A stretch of DNA of 64,000 nt from Gemmatimonadota bacterium (GTDB lineage: Bacteria > Gemmatimonadota > Gemmatimonadetes > Longimicrobiales > Gaopeijiaceae): the NCBI GenBank assembly GCA_022822445.1, contig JAJEBR010000068.1, positions 26,436-90,435 of the forward strand, written 5' to 3'. This document shows, one piece after another, positions 10,102-18,638 of this stretch. The translations under genes and the position numbers were made by a program. Below the pieces are notes generated by a model. It saw nothing but the letters and a program-made list of their open reading frames with translations. It had not been told where the DNA came from and made no database searches. The stretch's first letter is position 1. Every line of letters begins with the position of its first letter.

Positions 10102-13100
10102 CGCGGCAATTCGTTGACGCCATCCGCCAGCGCCATCACACCCCTGGTCGTCCTCTTTGCCGCAGCGTGCGTCGGCGGCCCAGCGGCGAGTCCACCAGCC
10201 ACGTCCTTGTCCCCTACGGGCGCTCCCGTCCCCACCACAACCCCCACCCCGCCAGGTCCACCCCCTCCCCCGGCGTCCTCCACCGCTTCGGCGAGCACCC
10301 CACCCACCTGCGACGACTGGAACGGCTGGAACTTCTTCGCATCCGCTTCGGCGGACCTCGTCCAGGAGTGCCTCCAGGCGGGTGCGCCTGCCCACGATCC
10401 TTCACAGCAGACTCCGGCCATATTCAGGGCAGCAGCCATGGCAACCGATCCCCGCGTCATCCACCTTCTTGTCGACGCCGGCGCGGATCTCGATGCCGCG
10501 CTGGGCCAGGGAATCAGGCGCACCGGGTACCGGCACGGCTACACACCCTTGCACACGGCGGCGGCGTTGAACCCGACCCCTGGCATCATCGACGCGCTCG
10601 TATCGGCCGGGGCCGACCCGAACGCACGCGACCGGGAGGGCTCAACCCCCCTTCACACGGCCTGGACGAACCCCAACCCCGCTGTCGTCCGCGCCCTGCT
10701 CCGGACCGGCGCCGACCCGCTCGCGCGCGACGAGCGCGGCCGGGCCGCGGACCCCACCAACTGCATGAACTGGACCACGGCGGCGTTCGCCCGGCTTTCC
10801 CTCCCCGACGACTTCCGTCGTTGCCTGGCACTCGGTGAAGACATCCAGGCCTACGACAGCGACGGCGACACCCCACTCCACCTGGCTGCGGAGGTCGAGA
10901 ATGCGGAGGCACTGAGGATCCTGCTGGAGGCCGGCGCCGATCTGTCCGCGCGCAACAACGCGGGCGCGACCCCGCTGCACATGGCTGCCACGAACGAGAG
11001 CACCGAGATCCTCACGCTGTTGCTGGACGCCGGGGCAGACACCGACGCCGGAGCAGGCAGCTTCGGCCCTCCCCTGTTGTCCGCCATCGTCAACCGGCGA
11101 GGATTCCGCAGGGGGCCGATGAACGAGGCCGCGGTCAACGCCCTCCTGGAGGCGGGCGCCGACGTCAACGCCGCCGATTCCGCCGGCAACACTCCGCTGC
11201 TGGCAAGCATGGATCCCGACCGCCGCGCGGGACTCCTCGATGACCTTCCTGTGCGACTGCTGTCGCTCGGCGCGGATCCCGATCTGCCGGACAGCCAGGG
11301 CCGCTCCCCGCTGTACGCGGCGGGCGCCGCCGAGGGACCGGAGGTGGTCCAAGCCTTGCTCGCGGCCGGCGCCGACCCGCAGGTGCGGACCAACGACGGT
11401 GCGTCCCCGCTTCATGCCGCGGCCGCGTCGGGAAGGCCCGAAGTCATCACGCTCCTGGCCGGCATCGGCCTGGATCCGGACGTGCGAACCGACGACGGCG
11501 TCGTGCCGCTGCACCTTGCAGTCGAGAGGAACAACACCAATCGAGGCCAATCGATGACGGTGCAGATCGAAGGGGAGAGGCCCTCCTGGATGTTGGCCGA
11601 AGGGGAGCAGCCCCCCTGGGTCCTGCGCACGCTCGCGCTGCTGGAGGCGGGCGCCGATCCCCACGCACGCAACGCTGAGGGCGACACACCACTGCACCTG
11701 TCCGTGTGGCACGGCGACTCCACCCTGGTTGCCGCTTTCGTTCAGGCCGGGGCGGATGTGCACGCCCTGAACGACCAGGGACAGACCCCGCTTCACAGGG
11801 CCCGCGCCTGGGACAGCCGTCCCGCCGTGCGGGCCCTCCTCCGCCTCGGGGCGGACCCGGATGCGCGGGACAACGCCGGGCTGGCCGCCGATCCCATCTG
11901 CTGGGGCGCAGGGCCCGTGTACCGGTGGCAGTTTCTCGCCCGGTCGCCGGCCGAGAGTGTGCGCGGATGTCTGGAGACGGGGATCGCGGTCGACTCGCGC
12001 GATGCGGACGGCGCGACATTCCTTGCTCGCATGGTATCGGCAATGGACTGCTGCGCCGACTTCGAGAACGTCCTGGCCGCATTCGTGGAGGCTGGCGCGG
12101 ACGTGAATGCGCGGGACAATGACGGCAGGACCTCTCTACATCGCGCCATCAACGGGCGTGGCGAGCGGTCGGCGCGGGCCAGCGTGATATCGGCACTGCT
12201 TGACGCGGGAGCCGACCCCAACGCGCGCGACTCGCAGGGCTCGACGCCGTTGCACACCGCAGCCGCGGAGTGGTCGGAAGCGAGTGCTCCGGTGCCCCTG
12301 CTGGCCGCGGCCGGCGCCGACCTCAACGCCCGCAACGGCGCCGGAGAGACTCCGCTCCATGTCGCCCTGCGCGGTGGTGTGCTCGGTGACGATGTTGCCT
12401 TGGTGCGCACCCTGCTCGAGTTCGGAGCCGATCCGATGGCCCGGGACAGTGCAGGAAACGCGGCCGATCCGGTTTCCTGCGAAGGCTGGGGCAACCGGAG
12501 CTTTTTCGCTCTCGCAGACGCTGCTATCGTGGCCGGCTGCATTGACGGTGGAGCAAGCGTCCTGGTCAGTCCCGACAGATTCGGCCTTGTGCTGCCTCCG
12601 CTCCATGCAGCCGGCGCGGCGCGCGACCCCGAGGTCATCTCCGTTCTCCTGGCCGCCGGTGCCGACGTACATCAGCGCGACGAATTCTACGGATACACAC
12701 CCCTCCACCTGGCCGCCGAGAGAGGTACGGCGGCGGTGGTGCGGGCGCTGTTGGAAGCCGGCGCGGAGGCCGACGCGTGGGCGACGGGCTTCGCTACCGA
12801 CTGGGGTTGGAGCTGGACTCCGCTGCACCTGGCCGCCAGATCGAACCCGGACCCCGATGTCGTGACGGCCCTGGTGGAGGCGGGCGCCGACCTCCATGCG
12901 CCCGGCGGCGAAAGCTACCGCCGCGGCAATACCCCCCTTCACTACGCGGGCGAGAACCCGAATCCCGCCGTCGCCGCTGCCCTGCTGGATGCCGGCGCCG
13001 ACGCACATGTCCAGGCGCAGGGTGGCCGCACCCCCCTTCACGAAGCGGCCGCCAACGCTACCAACCCCGCAGTGATCGAACTCCTCGTCGCGGCCGGTGC

Positions 13101-13584
13101 CGACGTGAACGCCCGGGACGCTTCCGGCTACACACCCCTGCACTCGGCCGCCTGGTACAACCCTCGCCCGGAGATCGCGACCGCGCTCCTCGCCGCCGGA
13201 GCCGACGTGAACGCCCGGCACCCCGACGGGTACGTCCCCTCCGGCCTTCCGGGCGACGACCAAACACCGCTGTTCATGGCGGTATACCGCGGCGGTGCGT
13301 TCATCGGCGGCCAACCCATGCCCACGAGGCACAGTGTCTCCGTCGTCGAGGTGCTGGTGCGCGCCGGGGCGGACCTCGAACAGACGGACAACTCCGGCCT
13401 CACACCGCTGCACGCGGCCGCACGCTGGACTCCCGCCGCCTACCCCCTGCTCCTCCGCCTTGGCGCCGACCCGAACGCCCGCGACGCCGACGGCAAGACC
13501 CCGCTGGATTATGCCGTGGAAAACCGGTCGCTGGAAGGGCTGCCCGAGGTGCGGCGGCTGCGCGAGGCCATGCGGGGCCGCTGA
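10096..13584 (+). CDS. Giant exported ankyrin-repeat protein 4 of 4
   Basis: The protein has 1162 residues; the ATG at 10096 is set by the conserved junction. The N-terminus has a hydrophobic segment ending FAAACVGG, which could be a weak lipobox or an ordinary signal peptide. A long Pro/Ser/Thr-rich linker and cysteine module A (CDDWN, codon 10309) follow. Modules B, C and D start at 10762, 11899 and 12478. Module C is the exception, with C-x22-C and a different interior (CWGAG..WQFLARSPAESVRGC). This is the most diverged paralogue: it lacks the MSTPLG C-terminus and ends PEVRRLREAMRGR. It converges on the amine-dehydrogenase-like gene with only 22 bp between stops, and no clear terminator is visible there. 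Confidence 0.9.
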   Translation: MTRGNSLTPSASAITPLVVLFAAACVGGPAASPPATSLSPTGAPVPTTTPTPPGPPPPPASSTASASTPPTCDDWNGWNFFASASADLVQECLQAGAPAHDPSQQTPAIFRAAAMATDPRVIHLLVDAGADLDAALGQGIRRTGYRHGYTPLHTAAALNPTPGIIDALVSAGADPNARDREGSTPLHTAWTNPNPAVVRALLRTGADPLARDERGRAADPTNCMNWTTAAFARLSLPDDFRRCLALGEDIQAYDSDGDTPLHLAAEVENAEALRILLEAGADLSARNNAGATPLHMAATNESTEILTLLLDAGADTDAGAGSFGPPLLSAIVNRRGFRRGPMNEAAVNALLEAGADVNAADSAGNTPLLASMDPDRRAGLLDDLPVRLLSLGADPDLPDSQGRSPLYAAGAAEGPEVVQALLAAGADPQVRTNDGASPLHAAAASGRPEVITLLAGIGLDPDVRTDDGVVPLHLAVERNNTNRGQSMTVQIEGERPSWMLAEGEQPPWVLRTLALLEAGADPHARNAEGDTPLHLSVWHGDSTLVAAFVQAGADVHALNDQGQTPLHRARAWDSRPAVRALLRLGADPDARDNAGLAADPICWGAGPVYRWQFLARSPAESVRGCLETGIAVDSRDADGATFLARMVSAMDCCADFENVLAAFVEAGADVNARDNDGRTSLHRAINGRGERSARASVISALLDAGADPNARDSQGSTPLHTAAAEWSEASAPVPLLAAAGADLNARNGAGETPLHVALRGGVLGDDVALVRTLLEFGADPMARDSAGNAADPVSCEGWGNRSFFALADAAIVAGCIDGGASVLVSPDRFGLVLPPLHAAGAARDPEVISVLLAAGADVHQRDEFYGYTPLHLAAERGTAAVVRALLEAGAEADAWATGFATDWGWSWTPLHLAARSNPDPDVVTALVEAGADLHAPGGESYRRGNTPLHYAGENPNPAVAAALLDAGADAHVQAQGGRTPLHEAAANATNPAVIELLVAAGADVNARDASGYTPLHSAAWYNPRPEIATALLAAGADVNARHPDGYVPSGLPGDDQTPLFMAVYRGGAFIGGQPMPTRHSVSVVEVLVRAGADLEQTDNSGLTPLHAAARWTPAAYPLLLRLGADPNARDADGKTPLDYAVENRSLEGLPEVRRLREAMRGR

Positions 13585-13606
13585 GAGACTCTGGCGCTGA
13601 GGAACT

Positions 13607-15319
13607 CTAACTGCCGTCCGTCCGCCTCGGCAGCACCAGCGTGATGTCCCCGATCCGCCACGGCTCCCACCTCATGTACAACGGCACGGTCACGATCAGG
13701 TGGGCCCGTCCCCGCACCTCCTCGCCGTCCGGGCCGCGCCACGTCGCGACCACCCACACGTCGCCGATGTTGTTGCGCATGCCGGTGCGCTCCGGGTTGG
13801 GGCCGTCGATCGCGGGATGGAAGAGGCCGCCCTCGTCCAGCGTCCCGATGTACTCGATGTCGTCGTCGTCGAAGACCGCGGCGTATTCCTCGACGCTCCA
13901 GGTCACGTCGACGTGGCCGAGCGGCAGGTCGTCCCCGGTTTCGGGATCTCCATCGGGGCCGTTGCTGTACGCGGTCACCTCGAACTGGGCGAATCCCTTT
14001 GGGAAGTTCCCGCCGCCCACCCGCGCCATCCCCGCCTCGGGTGTCACCGCGATCCGGTCGATGGTTTCGTAGACGGTGAGCGCCCCCGGGACAGGCTGGC
14101 CGGCCAGGAACACATCCCGGGCGCCCGCTGCGGCATCCTCGGCCGCCGCCACCTCTACCGTGAACCGGTCCGACCCGCTCTCCACGACGCGCACGAGCTC
14201 CACACCGGGTCCCAGATCGACATCGTCGGGGCCCAGCCCCTCGGCCAGGTTCACCCCGTGGACGGTCACGGTCGCCGTGGTACCGGCACGCACCGCCACC
14301 GGATGCAGTCCCAGCAGCACCGGGCCGTTCGCCCGCACCATCTTCACATCGGGCCCGAACTCGTCGTACGCGCCCATGAACCAGCGCCCGTTGATCTCGT
14401 TCCAGCCGCGCTCGACCATCATCACCTCGCGCAGCGCGGTCTCCTCGTCCCCGCCGACGAAGGAGCGGCCGCGCCACTGGTAGCCGGTGTAAACGATCGA
14501 CCGGCCGTCGCGCTCGATCCGCTCGCCCGTGCGCACATACTCGTAGCGGAGCTGGGTAATGAAGCTGGACGCGTCGGCGCCCTCTGCGATCTCGACCGTG
14601 CCGTAGATGGGTCCGAACCCCGGATCGTGACCGCTCAGCGCCCAGGTCCCCGCGATGCCGGGCGGCCGCTTCGTCGCCGACCAGGCCGTCCACTCGGGAG
14701 TCACAAGCGGGAACTCGCCCGACAGGTGGCGCACCGCGGCGTCCTTCGGATGGCCGGAACTCCCTCCGAACCGCATGAACCCCTGGCCGTCGGACAGCGG
14801 GTAGTAGCCCCGGTGCGTCGCCATCAGCAGGTCCCACTCCTCCCGGGTCCGACGCTGGGTGATGACCCGCCCCATGGAGTGGCACTGGCTGCAGGTGTCC
14901 TCCACATCCTCATCCGGCTCGTAGCTCCAGTCGATCAGCCGCCGCTCGACCTCGAAGCGCCCCGGCCTCAGCTCCTCCGGCGCGATCCCGTGGTTGTCGG
15001 ACAGGTAGCGGACGATGTCGCGCGCCACCACCGGATCCAGCTCCACGTTGTTGAGCGTCACCATGCGCCGGATCGACTGCTGCCATCCCTCCGGAGTCTT
15101 CCGCATGTACGAGATGCGGGTCATCATGCCGTCGTCGTCGACCGCATGGCAGCGCTGGCAGGCGTCGATGACGGTCTCGTTCACAACGGGGATGCCCTCG
15201 TCGTCGTCATCGTCGCCGTTCTGCTGGGCGGCAGTGGGGGCGGGGATGGTGAGGGAGAGGAGGAGCGCAGTGGACAGCCCCGCCAGCGCCTTGGCCAAGG
15301 TGGATGCAAGGGGTCTCAT
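13607..15319 (-). CDS. Quinohemoprotein amine dehydrogenase alpha-subunit-like dihaem protein
   Basis: The protein has 570 residues with a Sec signal peptide (cleavage near PTAAQ) and an acidic patch. Two c-type haem motifs are visible: CQRCH (residues 54-58), followed by the family's RKTPEGWQ, and CSQCH (143-147). The long C-terminal part matches the beta-sandwich domains of the alpha subunit of quinohemoprotein amine dehydrogenase. That periplasmic enzyme oxidises primary amines and passes electrons to cytochromes or azurin. In known systems the catalytic quinone is on the small cross-linked gamma subunit, made with a radical SAM enzyme. No gamma, beta or radical SAM partner is nearby, so this copy is probably an orphan haem protein or acts with unlinked genes. 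Confidence 0.8.
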   Translation of the reverse strand: MRPLASTLAKALAGLSTALLLSLTIPAPTAAQQNGDDDDDEGIPVVNETVIDACQRCHAVDDDGMMTRISYMRKTPEGWQQSIRRMVTLNNVELDPVVARDIVRYLSDNHGIAPEELRPGRFEVERRLIDWSYEPDEDVEDTCSQCHSMGRVITQRRTREEWDLLMATHRGYYPLSDGQGFMRFGGSSGHPKDAAVRHLSGEFPLVTPEWTAWSATKRPPGIAGTWALSGHDPGFGPIYGTVEIAEGADASSFITQLRYEYVRTGERIERDGRSIVYTGYQWRGRSFVGGDEETALREVMMVERGWNEINGRWFMGAYDEFGPDVKMVRANGPVLLGLHPVAVRAGTTATVTVHGVNLAEGLGPDDVDLGPGVELVRVVESGSDRFTVEVAAAEDAAAGARDVFLAGQPVPGALTVYETIDRIAVTPEAGMARVGGGNFPKGFAQFEVTAYSNGPDGDPETGDDLPLGHVDVTWSVEEYAAVFDDDDIEYIGTLDEGGLFHPAIDGPNPERTGMRNNIGDVWVVATWRGPDGEEVRGRAHLIVTVPLYMRWEPWRIGDITLVLPRRTDGS

Positions 15320-15487
15320 CCGGTCGATTCCCCCCCTTTCGAGGATCGAGATTGTCGCGGTCTGACCTTCAGGTGACGGTTTGATTTAGTACCTCGGTCG
15401 AGGGTGCGCCAGAGCGGGGGTCGCAGTGGTAAGCGGGCAGGGCTCAGCCGAGTCGCCAATTCACCTGCCCGCGCCCCCGGCCCCTCG

Positions 15488-15811
15488 CTACCGGGCCTGC
15501 GCTCCCTGGATCAGCGCCTTCAACTCCCTGAATCCCTCGTCCATCCTCGTGCTCAGGCGAGTCTCCACACGATCGAGGCGCTTCTCCAACCTGGCGACCT
15601 CCCGAACCATTCGATCGGTAACCCTGTCCTCGACACGACCAATCCGGTCCTCAATGTGTCTGAAGTCGTTTTCCTTCAGGCGGTCATAGAGGTCATCAGC
15701 TGCCGCTCTTGACGTCTTTGCGCTCCACCAGGTCGCCCCGACGGCCGCCACAATCATTGCAACCACGACTCCTACAACTGCGCCAAGAGTCTCCCACCAC
15801 TGGACGCTCAT
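15488..15811 (-). CDS. Small membrane-anchored coiled-coil protein
   Basis: The protein has 107 residues. One transmembrane helix near the N-terminus (about residues 8-29, rich in Val/Ala/Gly) is followed by a heptad-like charged region (DRIGRVEDRVTDRM..RLEKRLDRVETRLS) predicted as a coiled coil. Similar small predicted proteins occur in many bacteria without known function. It is transcribed in the same direction as the flanking genes but separated from both by more than 100 bp. Confidence 0.6.
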   Translation of the reverse strand: MSVQWWETLGAVVGVVVAMIVAAVGATWWSAKTSRAAADDLYDRLKENDFRHIEDRIGRVEDRVTDRMVREVARLEKRLDRVETRLSTRMDEGFRELKALIQGAQAR

Positions 15812-15929
15812 GGTTCTCTCCTACCGGGTTTCCCCACATTCCGTATTCTTGTGTGACATTGGTTGTATCAACTTGCAGAGCGCTACGATAATACGGTTTG
15901 TGGCAAACAGCAATGATGATGCATCCAGT

Positions 15930-17591
15930 TCACCTACCTCCCCCCGGCAGCAGCACCCCATCCGCAACGAGCAGGGCGATTACGCTGATGAAGTTGCCCA
16001 GGTCCACCGGGGGCAGATCCTCGCGGGCGGCCCATTCGTGGTACGACTCGTAGAGGGCGCCGGGGTTCGCGCACCCGGGGGCGAGGTGCACGACTCGCAG
16101 GAGGTCGACGTCACGAAAGTAGCGGACGCCGCCGGGGAAGCGCGGGGTGACGAGGGCCGGAGCCATCCGGATCCGGTTGCCGATGACGAGGGGGCTCTCG
16201 ATGGTCTCGCGGGATCCGATCCGCAGGCGGCCGGAGCCGAGCCGCAACGCGTGAAAGGCCGCCCGGACCTCAACGTCGTCGCGGAGTTCCTCGGCGCCCG
16301 GACCGTCGGGTGAATTGGCCTCGGCTCCGTCCTCGGGCCGGTCGGCGAGCCAGCGGGCACGCTTTAGCCAGAAGCCCTCCGTGTCCCCCGTGCTCGCCGT
16401 CTCCCCCGTGCCGCCCGGCCCTGTCCCCGAGACCTGATTGGCGAGACCTTCCCGCAGCGACCCGTACATCGCGCGCTCCCGTCGGCTGAAGAAGGCCGCC
16501 GCGGTGTCCGCCAGCTCCGGCGTGCGGATCGCCGTGTTGACTGCGACGGCCGCGAGCCACGCCGACGCCAGCGCCTTCTTCACCCCGTAGGACGACATCG
16601 GATCGGCGAAGGAGGCGGCATCGCCCACCATGAGCGCCCGTCCGGGGGCAAACTCCGACGAGGTGTACATCGATGCGGTCACCGCCCATGCGTCGCCGGC
16701 GGGTTCGGCGGGGTCGGTGATGGAGGACATGAGGGCAGTGTCGGCGATCTCGGCCTCGAAGGCAGTCGAGAGGTCGCCTGCGCCTTCCATCACAGCCTGG
16801 AGGCGAGGGTCCACCATCACCGCCACATGGCGTTCCTCGTTCGAGGTCGGCACCGACCACGCCCATCCGCGCTCATAGCTCTCCACCAGGGCGTGCGTCG
16901 GCTCGACATTGTCCCAGCCGCCGTCCTTCCGGTACCGCCGCACCACCGCGAGCGTCGGCGCGTCGGACTCCATGACCCGGTAACGCCGCGCGAGCACCCC
17001 CGCCCGCCCCGTGCAGTCCAGCACCCAACCCGGGACGATCTTCGCGCGTCCCCCGCCATCCAGCACGGCCTCGACCCGCCACCCCTCCCCCCCACCATCC
17101 TGCCGCGGCATCCGCGCCACGCCCCCCACGATCTCCGCCCCGGCCTCCACCGCCGCCTCACGCAGCACCCGATCGAACCTGGACCGCAGCACATGGAACC
17201 CGGTAGCGCCCCCCGCGAAGTCGTCGCGGCGGCCCTCTCCGCCCCAGAGCGCCGTGTTCCCCGTGTTGGCGAGGAAACCCCCCGCCTCCACCACCCCCAG
17301 CAACCCCGTCGCGGCGAGAATCTTGCGCGTGCTGGGCGGCAACGACTCGGCGAGCGACTGCGCTGCCGGCGCGTGTCCCGGCTTCGGCCGTGCGCCACCG
17401 CTTCCCCCGCCCATACCAACCGGGTTCGGCCCACGCCCGCTTTCCCTACCCCCGCCCCACCCCCGTCCCCCACCCCCACCCACCGCACGCTCCACCACCA
17501 CGACCTCCAACCCCCACTGCGCGAGCAGCCGCGCAGCGGCCGCCCCCGCGGGACCGCCGCCCAGAATGAGGACCTGGGGTTCCGTGTTCAT
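15930..17591 (-). CDS. FAD-dependent oxidoreductase of the flavin-halogenase type
   Basis: The protein has 553 residues from the ATG at 17591; an in-frame ATG at 17603 adds four residues. The N-terminal Rossmann motif GGGPAG (11-16), with a Glu ending strand 2, binds FAD. A WAWSVP segment near residue 240 matches the WxWxIP signature of flavin-dependent halogenases, and a later MVGDAASFADP is the usual second FAD motif. Directly after the first beta-alpha-beta unit there is a Gly/Arg/Pro-rich low-complexity insertion of about 40 residues (roughly 17380-17500) that the family lacks. Substrate cannot be told; no carrier protein, reductase or biosynthetic cluster is adjacent. It could equally be a non-halogenating dehydrogenase of the same fold. 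Confidence 0.7.
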   Translation of the reverse strand: MNTEPQVLILGGGPAGAAAARLLAQWGLEVVVVERAVGGGGGRGWGGGRESGRGPNPVGMGGGSGGARPKPGHAPAAQSLAESLPPSTRKILAATGLLGVVEAGGFLANTGNTALWGGEGRRDDFAGGATGFHVLRSRFDRVLREAAVEAGAEIVGGVARMPRQDGGGEGWRVEAVLDGGGRAKIVPGWVLDCTGRAGVLARRYRVMESDAPTLAVVRRYRKDGGWDNVEPTHALVESYERGWAWSVPTSNEERHVAVMVDPRLQAVMEGAGDLSTAFEAEIADTALMSSITDPAEPAGDAWAVTASMYTSSEFAPGRALMVGDAASFADPMSSYGVKKALASAWLAAVAVNTAIRTPELADTAAAFFSRRERAMYGSLREGLANQVSGTGPGGTGETASTGDTEGFWLKRARWLADRPEDGAEANSPDGPGAEELRDDVEVRAAFHALRLGSGRLRIGSRETIESPLVIGNRIRMAPALVTPRFPGGVRYFRDVDLLRVVHLAPGCANPGALYESYHEWAAREDLPPVDLGNFISVIALLVADGVLLPGGGR

Positions 17592-17685
17592 GCCGCCCAA
17601 CATGCCACGGGCGTGCCCACTGACGCGAGTCGTTGGCGGCCCGTTGTTTCGCTTCCTTCCACTGACTTGACTTGAGTCACCATAA

Positions 17686-17707
17686 TGACTAGTCTGCTAA
17701 CTAGTCA
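17686..17707. promoter_or_regulatory. Perfect inverted repeat, probable toxin-antitoxin operator
   Basis: TGACTAGT-N6-ACTAGTCA is an exact 8-bp inverted repeat 39 bp upstream of the antitoxin start at 17747. The left arm overlaps a CATAAT hexamer that could be a -10 element. This placement is typical of autoregulation by Phd-type antitoxins. Confidence 0.6.
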
Positions 17708-17746
17708 GATCATTCAACCACCCCGAATCCCCACCTCGGAGCCTCC

Positions 17747-18004
17747 ATGCCCAAAGTCTGGCAGGTTCAGGAAGCCAAGGCCCGCTTCAGCGAAATGCTC
17801 GAAGCGGCGATGGACGAGGGGCCCCAGCTCGTGACCAAGCGGGGCGTGGAAGCGGCAGTACTCGTCCAGATCGACGAGTGGCGCAGGCTCCGGGAGCTGG
17901 CCCGGCGGGACGTTAAGGAACTCCTCCTGGCTCCGGAGGCCCGGACGCAGCAACTCGCACCGCGCCGCCCGAGCCATCGGCACCGCGAGGCTCCACCCCT
18001 CTAA
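17747..18004 (+). CDS. Phd/YefM-family antitoxin
   Basis: The protein has 85 residues. The N-terminus (VWQVQEAKARFSEMLEAA..GPQLVTKRGVEAAVLV) is the standard Phd/YefM DNA-binding fold; the C-terminal third is Arg/Pro-rich and would wrap the toxin. It is followed after 25 bp by a PIN-domain toxin. Its normal job would be to neutralise that toxin and repress the operon through the inverted repeat just upstream. Confidence 0.85.
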   Translation: MPKVWQVQEAKARFSEMLEAAMDEGPQLVTKRGVEAAVLVQIDEWRRLRELARRDVKELLLAPEARTQQLAPRRPSHRHREAPPL

Positions 18005-18029
18005 GCGGCAACCCACGGAGCCCGTTTCC

Positions 18030-18434
18030 ATGTACCTCCTCGACACCGGCGTCGTATCGGAAATCCGCCGGCCGCAACCGCACCCGTCACTGGCGCGGTG
18101 GATCGCCGAGGTGCCGTCCGACCAGCTCTTCGTCTCGGCCGTCACGGTGGGCGAAATCCAGGCCGGAATCCAGAACGTGCGGGACTGGGACCGGCGTAGC
18201 GCCACCGAACTGGAGGTGTGGCTGGACGCCGTCGTCGAGTCCGGCGCGGTCCTGCCGATGGACGCGGAGTGCCTGCGGGAGCGGGCGCGGATTCAGCACC
18301 GGGGGCCACGCAGCCTGCGGACCGTCGCAATGATCGGGGCCACCGCCAGAGTTCATCAGTTGACGGTCGTGACCCGTGATGTCCAGGCCTTCCGCCAATT
18401 CGGCGTCACCTGCGTGAGTCCATTCGACTCCTGA
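18030..18434 (+). CDS. VapC/FitB-like PIN-domain toxin with an altered active site
   Basis: The protein has 134 residues. PIN RNases cleave RNA using three or four acidic residues. Visible are the first Asp (YLLDTGVVSE), the Glu in TVGEIQAG and the late TRDVQAF Asp. In the family, the helix before that reads D-x-L-I-A-A-T-A; here it is VAMIGATA, so the third acidic residue is missing. The rest, including the C-terminal FGVTCVSPF, matches FitB-like toxins. Cleavage may be weakened or lost while antitoxin binding is kept. Confidence 0.85.
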   Translation: MYLLDTGVVSEIRRPQPHPSLARWIAEVPSDQLFVSAVTVGEIQAGIQNVRDWDRRSATELEVWLDAVVESGAVLPMDAECLRERARIQHRGPRSLRTVAMIGATARVHQLTVVTRDVQAFRQFGVTCVSPFDS

Positions 18435-18479
18435 GTCAGGCGCTCGCCTGCGGAGGCCGCGTCGTGCCGGCCTTGCAGC

Positions 18480-18638
18480 TCAACCGGTCGAAGGTGGCGA
18501 AGAGCCGCTGGTCCCCAGCAGATCCCGGACCTGCCGTACCAGCGCTCCTGCACGCCCCTCACCGCTCATGCTCCTGAGGGTCAGGATGTCACGCTCGGCA
18601 GCCTCCAGCAGCACCTGCGCGCACTTCGGATCGCTCAT
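18480..18638 (-). pseudogene. Truncated HEPN-like partner of the MNT gene
   Basis: A 52-codon frame starts at 18638, its ATG overlapping the TGA of the upstream nucleotidyltransferase (ATGA). The start (CAQVLLEAAERDILTLRSM) resembles helix 1 of HEPN proteins, which normally follow MNT genes and run about 110-140 residues. The Rx4-6H catalytic region and the remaining helices are absent, and no other frame downstream restores them before the VapC gene. It is probably a decayed HEPN gene; it could also be an unrelated small protein. Confidence 0.35.

Noticed and set aside
1..13584. Possible CRISPR array or satellite because of dense short repeats
   Set aside because: The repeats are ankyrin codons, vary in sequence and length, keep the reading frame, and have no constant repeat with unique spacers.
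13700..15376. A 558-codon plus-strand frame opposite the dihaem protein
   Set aside because: The minus strand has haem motifs and a signal peptide; the plus-strand protein has no recognisable segment.
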